A stretch of DNA of 11,714 nt from Methanomassiliicoccaceae archaeon. GTDB taxonomy: Archaea; Thermoplasmatota; Thermoplasmata; Methanomassiliicoccales; Methanomethylophilaceae. The position numbers and the translations under genes were made by a program. Shown piece by piece: positions 5,655-11,714 of this stretch; the first letter of the stretch is position 1; each line of letters opens with the position of its first letter. A model generated the notes under the pieces. The model did not search any database. It was not told the origin of the DNA and saw nothing but the letters and a program-made list of their open reading frames with translations. The stretch lies in contig WRNL01000044.1 in NCBI GenBank assembly GCA_009776625.1, forward strand, positions 1-11,714, given 5' to 3'.

Positions 5655-5876
5655 TCAAACATCAGCCTTTGATGCCGGAGGCGGAACAGGGTGCAAGCCA
5701 CGACCTATGGAGCTGGCTTTGGCGCAGGGCTTGCCCTCGTCGTTGAATGCGTACTCCGTGTACCCCGCCCTGTTGAGCTTGTCCAGCATCCGCTTGTCGT
5801 CCATATTCTCGATCGGCCTCTCGTAATAGTACTTGAAGAAAATCTCCTTCATCCTCTCCCCATCGTACTTGTTCAT
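5655..5876 (-). CDS. 73-residue conserved small protein, copy B of a tandem pair
   Basis: Paralogue of the ORF at 5156-5377, with the same length and the same central block (KEIFFKYYYE, then PIENMDDKRMLDKLNRAGY, then CAKASSIGRGLHP). The start ATG at 5876 is well supported by the Shine-Dalgarno GAGGAGA (5882-5888). I do not recognise the family. Invariant between copies are a Phe/Tyr-rich segment (13-18), the acidic-basic NMDDKRMLDKLNR (24-36), a single Cys51 and the GRGLHP motif (58-63). The C-terminal seven residues differ. No clear TATA box is seen upstream, so it may be transcribed by read-through from the ABC-F gene, whose stop lies 146 nt away, or from a weak promoter. Confidence 0.75.
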   Translation of the reverse strand: MNKYDGERMKEIFFKYYYERPIENMDDKRMLDKLNRAGYTEYAFNDEGKPCAKASSIGRGLHPVPPPASKADV

Positions 5877-5896
5877 GGTATTCTCCTCAGTTGTTC

Positions 5897-5944
5897 TTAT
5901 GCGGAAGGGGGCATGGGTACGCCGTATCCGATCATGGTATGCAT
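5897..5944 (-). other. Possible remnant of a third copy of the small-protein family
   Basis: The minus strand carries a 15-codon frame, MHTMIGYGVPMPPSA, ending just before the Shine-Dalgarno of copy B. Its tail IGYGVPMPPSA resembles the family ending IGRGLHPFPPSA of copy A. The match is short and could be chance. It may be a decayed 3' end, a leader peptide, or nothing. Confidence 0.2.
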
Positions 5945-6022
5945 CGACCTGCGATAAGGGTTGTCAGGGGTCGGCGGCTCGGACGCACGATAGTTCGCGG
6001 CAGGATTTCAGCAGATGGGATT

Positions 6023-7825
6023 TCAATTCCCCTCGTCCTTCGGCGCGGAGACCTTCTTCCTCTGGCGGCCGCCCGTCTTCTTGAGCTTGCCTTGGTCGAG
6101 CGCCCATTGGAAGCCGGGGATCTCCGCCGGTGCTATCAGGACCCTGTCATTCTTGGCGTACTTCTTGCCGGTCACCCAGTTCGTGAAGGGCGATGCCACT
6201 TTGTACTCGTCGGCATCCATGACCACCTCCTTCGTGTTCGGCCTGCCCCTCATCTCCGAGTAGGTGCCGTTGAACATCCTCACATGCCTGTCCCTGACCT
6301 CCGCCACCTTTGTGCACACGGTGTCCAGGAAGTACCTGTCATGGGTAATCGCGATGATGGTGCCGTCGTACTCGTTCAGCGCCTCCTCCACGGCATGCCT
6401 AGCGGGGATGTCCAGGTAGTTCGTGGGCTCGTCGAGCACGAGGACGTTGGTCTCCTCCAGCAGGAGCATGCAGAGCGCGACCCTCGCCCTCTGCCCGCCC
6501 GACAGGGTCTTTATCGGCCTGTCGATGTCGTCCCCTGAGAGGAGCATCCTTGAAAGGATAGAGCGTGCGTCCCCCCTCCTCTCCTTGCCGATCTTCTTCA
6601 CCAGCTGCTCCTCGGCGGTGAGGCCGAGGTCGAGCCCCTCGTGGTTCTGGGAGTAGTACCCTATCTTGGCGCCGGGGGCGACCCACAGCTCCCCCTTGCT
6701 CGGGATGATCTCCAGCAGGGCCTTTATGAGGGTGGACTTGCCCTCCCCGTTGGAGCCGAACACGCCTATCTTCTCCCCCTTATGGATGTCCAGCTCCACG
6801 TCCTCGAGGATCGTGCGCCCCCCCAGCTCGACGGACAGCCCCTTGCATGTGATGACGTTCTTGCCGGACTTGGGGGCGGACTGTATCCTGACGGTTATCT
6901 CCCTGTCCTCCACCGGCCTCTCCTTCTCCTCGAGCTTGGATATCATCTTCTCCCTGGTCTTGTGGGTGGTGAGGTACCATTGGTCCTTGTGGAGCTGCTC
7001 CGCGATCTCCTCCTGCCTCCTCTTGTTGCTTGCGTACTTCTTGTACTCCTTCTCCATCCGGTCGATGTCGAGCATCTTCTTCGTTATGAAGTCGGTGTAG
7101 TTGCCCTTGTACTCCCTCGTCCTGCCATGGGATATCTCGGTCATCCTCACGGCTATCTTGTCGAGGAAGTAGCGGTCGTGGCTTATGACCAGGAGGGAGC
7201 AGCCTGATTTGAGGAGGTAGTCCTCCAGCCACTCGACGGTCTCCACGTCGAGGTGGGACGTGGGCTCGTCCATGACCAGCAGGTCGCAGTCGTCCGCCTG
7301 GACGAGTATCCTGGAGAGCATTACCTTGGTCCTCTCGCCGCCGGAGAGGGAGTCCATGGTGCGGCCCATGATGTCGGGCTGGAGGCCGACCTTGCTCAAT
7401 GACTTAGCGAGCTTGCTCTCGTCCTGCATGTCGGACGCCTTGATGTCCCTCTCCAGCCCGGAGTACTCGGCGGCGAGGGCGTTCCAGTCGACGTCCCCGC
7501 CCGATGCCATGGCCGCCTCTATCTCGCGCATCCTCCTCTTGATGTTCTCGATGCGGCCGTAGGGCCTGCCGAGGACGTCCCTCACGGTGAACTGCGGCGA
7601 CGACTCCGGGAACTGCTCGAGGTACCCTATGCCCTCTGTGTTCCTGATTAGCTCCCCGGTGTCGCACTTGACCTCCCCCAGAAGGATCCTCAGGAACGTG
7701 CTCTTGCCTGCGCCGTTCACCCCGATGAGGCCGATGGCGTCGCCCTCGTTTATCTGGAGGCTCGCATCGGTCAGGACCTTCACGGGGCCGAAGGACTTGG
7801 CGACGGCCTGGGCTTTCAGGAGCAT
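6023..7825 (-). CDS. ABC-F family ATP-binding protein (ribosome-associated type)
   Basis: A 600-residue soluble protein with two ABC ATPase domains and no membrane spans, the hallmark of the ABC-F class. Well-studied members act on ribosomes, and some give antibiotic protection. Domain 1: Walker A GVNGAGKST (35-43), signature LSGGE (160-164), Walker B LLVMDEPTS (182-190), switch H216. Domain 2: Walker A GSNGEGKST (357-365), LSGGQ (441-445), VLVLDEPTN (461-469), H495. Between them lies a charged helical linker (about 245-310), the position of the P-site tRNA interaction motif. After residue 530 is a C-terminal extension of about 70 residues containing WVTGKKYAKNDRV and a basic KKTGGRQRKK. Uup has a coiled-coil tail at this position, but this one does not look like a coiled coil. 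A TATA box about 28 nt upstream of ATG 7825 indicates leaderless transcription. The subfamily (Uup, EttA or other) cannot be fixed by eye. Confidence 0.88.
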   Translation of the reverse strand: MLLKAQAVAKSFGPVKVLTDASLQINEGDAIGLIGVNGAGKSTFLRILLGEVKCDTGELIRNTEGIGYLEQFPESSPQFTVRDVLGRPYGRIENIKRRMREIEAAMASGGDVDWNALAAEYSGLERDIKASDMQDESKLAKSLSKVGLQPDIMGRTMDSLSGGERTKVMLSRILVQADDCDLLVMDEPTSHLDVETVEWLEDYLLKSGCSLLVISHDRYFLDKIAVRMTEISHGRTREYKGNYTDFITKKMLDIDRMEKEYKKYASNKRRQEEIAEQLHKDQWYLTTHKTREKMISKLEEKERPVEDREITVRIQSAPKSGKNVITCKGLSVELGGRTILEDVELDIHKGEKIGVFGSNGEGKSTLIKALLEIIPSKGELWVAPGAKIGYYSQNHEGLDLGLTAEEQLVKKIGKERRGDARSILSRMLLSGDDIDRPIKTLSGGQRARVALCMLLLEETNVLVLDEPTNYLDIPARHAVEEALNEYDGTIIAITHDRYFLDTVCTKVAEVRDRHVRMFNGTYSEMRGRPNTKEVVMDADEYKVASPFTNWVTGKKYAKNDRVLIAPAEIPGFQWALDQGKLKKTGGRQRKKVSAPKDEGN

Positions 7826-7826
7826 G

Positions 7827-7838
7827 CCATCCCGATGG
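7827..7838 (-). promoter_or_regulatory. Dyad between TATA box and start of the ABC-F gene
   Basis: CCATC-CC-GATGG is a perfect 5-bp inverted repeat lying just upstream of the ATG at 7825, inside the region between box A and the predicted start. A repressor bound here would block initiation. The dyad is seen; an operator role is a guess, as a 5-bp dyad can arise by chance. Confidence 0.25.
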
Positions 7839-7848
7839 GGGCGGGCCG

Positions 7849-7857
7849 TTATAAAAT
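7849..7857 (-). promoter_or_regulatory. TATA box of the ABC-F gene (leaderless)
   Basis: ATTTTATAA on the minus strand is a strong box A centred about 28 nt before the ATG at 7825, so transcription should begin at or next to the start codon. No Shine-Dalgarno is present between them, in agreement. Confidence 0.65.
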
Positions 7858-7883
7858 GTCCGTGCTGAAAGCAGGAAAAGACA

Positions 7884-7919
7884 GAATAATAAAAAGGGTT
7901 AAGGCGGGGGTCGCCCCCC
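7884..7919 (-). terminator. Hairpin plus T-tract terminator of the surface protein gene
   Basis: About 50 nt after the stop at 7969, the minus strand forms a stem of five G:C pairs, GGGGG-CGA-CCCCC (7906-7918). A few bases later comes CCCTTTTTATTATT, with T5 at 7891-7895. The layout resembles a factor-independent terminator, and the T-rich part alone fits archaeal termination. It separates the surface protein transcript from the ABC-F promoter at 7849-7857. Confidence 0.65.
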
Positions 7920-7968
7920 TGTTTTGTTGTGTTCTGTTAAGGATGATTCCTTTCTACTTCTTACCAGA

Positions 7969-10900
7969 TCAAGACCTAAGCAACCTCACCGCGACGATTA
8001 TCGCTATGACAGCTATGATGATGACTATTATGATCAAGAGTATCTCGATCAAAGTCAGCCCGCCGGTGTCGACGACGGCTGCGCCAGCCGCATGCACGCT
8101 GCCCGCCGTGACCGTGAACGTAACGTTCTTGGTCACCGTGTACGGGTTGCTGAAGGAAGCACCGTCCGCCCTAAGCGTGGGGGTGCCCTCATAGCCGGGC
8201 TGTACGTCACCGATGATGGTCAGAGCCGTGCCGTAGTTGTACGTCTTCGTCGCGCTGCTGCCAATGTTCACGCCGTTGACGACCCAGTCCATCCCTCTGG
8301 TGAAGGAGAACGTTGCGTCGAAGGTGCGCCACTTGTACTCAGCATAGACCTTGTCGAAAGCACCTATCGGCTGAGCGACGGCTCCGTTGAGGCCCAAGAC
8401 ATTCCAGTCGATACCCGCCTTGAACTCGCGGGACTGCCACCAGTTCAGGAATATGATGTCCAGGAGCTCGTCGTCCACCATCACTAGGTCGGTGTCCGGG
8501 GCTACAGGCGTGCCTGAATAGAGCGTCACATACACGGAGTCGTCTCCGACTATGTATTGCGTCTTCTGCAGGGTCCCTCCGTTTACTTTCAGGTTCGATG
8601 TGGTTATAGCGAATGCGCCATAAACATATGCGACTCCATTGTTACCGAGGGTTACCGCTCCTGTGATCTTTGCGGTGTTCGTGTATGCAGCAGACAGAGG
8701 CGACAGGGTCGGCACATTGCCGATCACCAGTTTGGTGATCGCCGTGAGGGTCGATGTCGAAGATACCGAAACCTCGCCGCCGACAGATATCACATCTGCG
8801 TTGACGCTGGATCCGCTGTCGACGACAAGCTTTCCATCTACGTTGATCAAACCATCGCCTGCTGCGGCAAGTATGTTGCTGGCCTTGCTGTCTCCGCCGA
8901 CGGTGAGCACCCCGGTGTCCATTACGTCAATGGCGCCATTGGGACCGAACGTCGCTACTCCGTTGTCTTTGAACGCAGCCGTGCCGGAAATCCTTATCGT
9001 GCCGTTGATCATCGTCCCACCCGCCGTGTTGTTGACCAGTATGAGGTCACCATTAACGGTGAAGATGACATCCTCGTCGACAATGAGCTTTATAGTGGTC
9101 TTAGCATCCTTCATGGTCACGCCGGCTTTCAGGGTTGCATCCTTGTCTATCGCGGCTTGCTGGCGCAATTGGATGGTCTGCCCAGACGTAGATATGTCCA
9201 GTGCTGTCCATATGTCCGTGTAGATGAACTTGCCATTGCCCTCAAGCAACACGTCCGAGTCGGGCGTTTCGACAGCCTTTGTGGGTTTCGTGTCGTATAT
9301 CGCCTGTCCGCTCTCGACTTTGTAGGTAGAGAGTGTGGCACTGAGCCTTGTGACGATCGTCTTGGTCGGTATTGATACCTTGGGAGAGTACTCTTCTACG
9401 AGATCCCCGCTGGAATCGTACACCTTCTCCCCGATCTGGAGAGTCGCTCCGGACAATATCCTGATGAGCGTGTCCGCATTCGCGTTTGGCCCTTCAAGTG
9501 TCGTGTCGTACCTTATGATGACCTTTCCGGTAATGTTTATTATGTTGCTGTTAGTCAGTGCGTTTTCTATTGATGTGTAGTAGTATGTCGTGCTGTCGGG
9601 TTTGGTACCCACATTCACGTAGTAATATGCGGCGTTGAGGTCCGCTACGCTAGCCAGAGGGTTGAAGTTTGCCGCAGGGTTCGCCGTAGGCGTGTGCCCG
9701 TATGTGAGCATCCCTGCCCCCTCGAAGTTGGTTGCGTAAGTGCCGCCGCCAGCCACAGTGTTGTTCTCGAAGAGCCCACGGATGTTGGCCGTCGTGTAAA
9801 CACAGATTATGTCGCCCTTTACTGTAAGGGTGTAGTCATCTCCCGTGGTTGCATGCACAGAGAACCTGTCACGTATCGAGGGGAGGCTGATGCTGCCTTC
9901 TTCGAAGGTCACCAACGGAACACTTGCTCCAGCAGCGATATAGTTGGCGGTCATGTCGTCGGGCCAAGGCGCCACTGGGGGGTCCCCTATGTAGAGAACT
10001 TGGTTACCAGAGAGGTTTTCGACCAGCACCATGAACACCGTGTCGGTGGGATCAACCTTTACTTTCCCGACCACGCTGCTGCTGTTGACTTCGACATCGA
10101 GTATGCCTGTCGTCCCGCTTGCGGCGAACACATAGCTGTAAGAGAACACTACGGTCGTATCAAACAGCACGTTGGCTCCGTCATATATGAAAGAACCAGG
10201 ATCTGCCGCCAATGTCGCCGCAACATCCAGTGCATTCTGCACCTCGTTCGCTCCGACTGATACCGAGTAGTCTATGCCTGACCCGTCTGCGCGGAACGTT
10301 GCAAAGTATGCAAGACCGTTAAGGCTTCCAGCTATCCTGTACTCCTGGTTGAGTACTACGCCAGCAAAGTCGAACTCCACAGGCCCGAGGGCAACGGGCT
10401 GAACGCCAGTCGCCATGATGGCCGCTCCTTTTTCAGGGATGAGGTACAGCACATCACCAGCTACAGCGTCTGCGTCATCGACCTCAAGGACTATGTTGCT
10501 AGCGGTTTTGGGCATGTTGTCCCCAACCCTGACGGTTGCACCGCTCTCAACGACCGTGTCCACATTCCACGCTTCGAACCATGCGCTTGTCCCTGAGACG
10601 TTCTCGGGGAAGCCGACACTGAATTCGCCGGATTTGAATGTGACCACCCTGTCAGCCCTGTCGGCCGCACATATGTACGTTCCGGGGTTGTCAGGATCCT
10701 CGATCAAGGCGAGCTGCGTCTCATCGACGTACACATCACCGAACACCGTCGCCCTGTCGTCGGCGTAACCGACTGCCAGACCGATAGCGTATGCGGACGA
10801 GACCTCGGCTGAGCCAGCTTTGAACGTCCCGGTGAAAGGCGCCACGTCTCCGAGCCCCGCGATGCCATACATCAGAGACTCGTAGTTAGTAGTGAAGCCC

Positions 10901-11478
10901 GCTCCACCCATCACTGCGACCCACTGTGCGGATGTCAATGCGTCAGGCCTTATCGCGCCACCCATCAGCCAGCCTTTTGTCACCTCTATTGACCCTTTAA
11001 CGGTCTTGTAGTCGGTGATCTGGTCAGGAACCGCGGCTAAGGCATCGACCTTGGCCTCATCTCCGACGAGGATCGCCCCCACATAGCCATAAATTGGGTC
11101 GGGCGCCATTATCAGCGTGAACACTGCGTCCGAGACTCCTGTGAGCTCCACTGTCGCGTACTCCTTGTAATTGTCGCCGTTGATGTTGTCGGCAGTGCCG
11201 ATTGAAATCGTGCCGGAGACAGTTACTCCTTCTCTCAACGTTACGAACTGAACGCCGTATGTCTGACCTGCACCGAGGTTCAGGTAGAATCTGACGTTCA
11301 GATTCGCATCATCGTTCTCAAGAATCGTTGTGCTGTTCACGCCGTTGCCCATCGGGTCAAGGCGGGTGGCGGCGTCAGAACTGTCGCTCACCACTACTGC
11401 CGCAACGGATACCATTGCAAGGGCAGCCACAACAAACAATGCGAGGAACGCTTTGTTTTTTCTCCTTTCTGTTTTCAT
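7969..11478 (-). CDS. Giant secreted, membrane-anchored adhesin-like surface protein
   Basis: A 1169-residue cell-surface protein, probably an adhesin or cell-envelope protein. It starts with a Sec-type signal (basic MKTERRKNK, then a hydrophobic core to about residue 30, and a likely cut near SDAA at 34-37). It ends with one membrane span (about 1142-1164) and the short basic tail RLLRS, so the body faces outside. The body is rich in Val, Thr, Ser, Ala, Gly and Asp and poor in Cys. At about 770-970 it shows short strand-rich turns (for example GLINVDGKLVVDSGSSVNAD), as in right-handed beta-helix or pectate-lyase-like adhesins. A module at about 1048-1125 (YKWRTFDATFSF to YTVTKNVTFTVT) resembles the InlB B-repeat/Flg_new fold. 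At least nine N-x-S/T sequons offer N-glycosylation sites. GAGGATGATT (11483-11492) precedes the ATG as Shine-Dalgarno. The ligand is unknown. Confidence 0.85.
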   Translation of the reverse strand: MKTERRKNKAFLALFVVAALAMVSVAAVVVSDSSDAATRLDPMGNGVNSTTILENDDANLNVRFYLNLGAGQTYGVQFVTLREGVTVSGTISIGTADNINGDNYKEYATVELTGVSDAVFTLIMAPDPIYGYVGAILVGDEAKVDALAAVPDQITDYKTVKGSIEVTKGWLMGGAIRPDALTSAQWVAVMGGAGFTTNYESLMYGIAGLGDVAPFTGTFKAGSAEVSSAYAIGLAVGYADDRATVFGDVYVDETQLALIEDPDNPGTYICAADRADRVVTFKSGEFSVGFPENVSGTSAWFEAWNVDTVVESGATVRVGDNMPKTASNIVLEVDDADAVAGDVLYLIPEKGAAIMATGVQPVALGPVEFDFAGVVLNQEYRIAGSLNGLAYFATFRADGSGIDYSVSVGANEVQNALDVAATLAADPGSFIYDGANVLFDTTVVFSYSYVFAASGTTGILDVEVNSSSVVGKVKVDPTDTVFMVLVENLSGNQVLYIGDPPVAPWPDDMTANYIAAGASVPLVTFEEGSISLPSIRDRFSVHATTGDDYTLTVKGDIICVYTTANIRGLFENNTVAGGGTYATNFEGAGMLTYGHTPTANPAANFNPLASVADLNAAYYYVNVGTKPDSTTYYYTSIENALTNSNIINITGKVIIRYDTTLEGPNANADTLIRILSGATLQIGEKVYDSSGDLVEEYSPKVSIPTKTIVTRLSATLSTYKVESGQAIYDTKPTKAVETPDSDVLLEGNGKFIYTDIWTALDISTSGQTIQLRQQAAIDKDATLKAGVTMKDAKTTIKLIVDEDVIFTVNGDLILVNNTAGGTMINGTIRISGTAAFKDNGVATFGPNGAIDVMDTGVLTVGGDSKASNILAAAGDGLINVDGKLVVDSGSSVNADVISVGGEVSVSSTSTLTAITKLVIGNVPTLSPLSAAYTNTAKITGAVTLGNNGVAYVYGAFAITTSNLKVNGGTLQKTQYIVGDDSVYVTLYSGTPVAPDTDLVMVDDELLDIIFLNWWQSREFKAGIDWNVLGLNGAVAQPIGAFDKVYAEYKWRTFDATFSFTRGMDWVVNGVNIGSSATKTYNYGTALTIIGDVQPGYEGTPTLRADGASFSNPYTVTKNVTFTVTAGSVHAAGAAVVDTGGLTLIEILLIIIVIIIAVIAIIVAVRLLRS

Positions 11479-11550
11479 TTGGAATCATCCTCTTTGAGTA
11501 TGTTGTTCCTGCCTTCCGCGACCTTAGAACGAACGGCGGACAGGCATCGA

Positions 11551-11560
11551 CCGTATAAGG
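11551..11560 (-). promoter_or_regulatory. Possible TATA box of the surface protein gene
   Basis: CCTTATACGG on the minus strand is the only TATA-like element in the 236 nt upstream of the ATG at 11478. It would start a transcript near 11529 with a leader of about 50 nt carrying the Shine-Dalgarno. It lies between the inverted arms GAACGAA (11527-11533) and TTCGTTC (11570-11576). Confidence 0.4.
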
Positions 11561-11658
11561 GATCGAGGCTTCGTTCGACAGGATAGCATGTATGCTCCCC
11601 TGCCTCCTTCTGCTTTTCTCTCCATCCCTTACCCACGGTTTCCGCCCCACCCGCCTCA

Positions 11659-11712
11659 CCTGTACGACGTACAGGCGAGTCATTCGCAGGCTGCGATAGG
11701 CTCGTCCACGAG
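11659..11712. repeat. Three consecutive perfect palindromes upstream of the surface protein gene
   Basis: Within 54 nt are CCTGTACG-A-CGTACAGG (11659-11675, 8-bp arms), TCGCAG-G-CTGCGA (11684-11696, 6-bp arms) and CTCGT-CC-ACGAG (11701-11712, 5-bp arms). A further dyad, AGCAT-GT-ATGCT, sits at 11584-11595. The remaining sequence 11479-11714 holds no convincing gene. Closely spaced dyads suggest operator sites or a structured RNA running off the window edge. Function is inferred. Confidence 0.5.
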
Positions 11713-11714
11713 CA

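Larger units (their letters stand above)
5156..5876 (-). repeat. Tandem duplication of a small gene (two copies 499 nt apart)
   Basis: The ORFs at 5156-5377 and 5655-5876 are paralogous along their whole length, with the same size and orientation. Each is followed by a different ORF (272 residues after copy A, 54 residues after copy B). The nucleotide similarity is strongest over the central 150 bases and fades outside the coding parts, which suggests an old duplication kept by selection on the protein. Confidence 0.75.

Noticed and set aside
11375..11683. 102-codon minus-strand frame overlapping the start of the surface protein
   Set aside because: It overlaps the signal peptide coding region in another frame and contains the promoter and dyads. 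The Shine-Dalgarno at 11483-11492 serves the surface protein ATG.

Overview
The window looks like the chromosome of a methanogenic archaeon of the Thermoplasmatota, most likely Methanomassiliicoccales. This is an inference. It rests on archaeal TATA boxes sited to give leaderless or short-leader transcripts, on mixed leaderless and Shine-Dalgarno starts, on a NifV-type homocitrate synthase, and on a giant secreted protein. That protein has a Sec signal, an adhesin-like body and a C-terminal 'GLTLIEILLI...VRLLRS' anchor of a kind I associate with that order. No rRNA, tRNA, CRISPR array, insertion sequence or integrase was seen.

Left edge (1-1211): the last 17 codons of a plus-strand gene encode a canonical AT-hook. 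A hairpin plus oligo-T region follows, ending a small two-span membrane protein with a PH-like domain (minus strand). Then comes about 450 nt without a convincing gene. It holds a C10A9 homopolymer junction, GC-rich dyads and a promoter for the next gene.

Centre-left (1212-4127): two GC-rich convergent genes, the homocitrate synthase (plus) and a CPA2/Kef-type cation:proton antiporter (minus), meet stop codon to stop codon with no spacer. The antiporter has an extra membrane domain where Kef proteins usually carry an RCK/TrkA-N domain.

Centre (4128-6022): a lower-GC accessory pocket, all on the minus strand. It has two 73-residue paralogues (57/73 identical) of unknown function, each followed by a different small-to-medium ORF. 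One is a 54-residue protein and the other a 272-residue tail-anchored membrane protein. A short ORF beside them may be a third, degraded copy of the 73-residue family. This is the least explained part of the window and the best candidate for an undescribed module.

Right (6023-11714): an ABC-F ATPase with a TATA box placed for leaderless transcription. Upstream of it on the same strand is the 1169-residue surface protein, which ends in a hairpin/T-tract terminator. The surface gene's upstream region contains several perfect short palindromes that could be operators or a structured leader.

Except for the AT-hook gene and the homocitrate synthase, every gene runs on the minus strand. The genes do not form one pathway. 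They look like separate transcription units (coenzyme/cofactor precursor synthesis, ion homeostasis, translation-associated ATPase, cell surface) flanking an accessory pocket.
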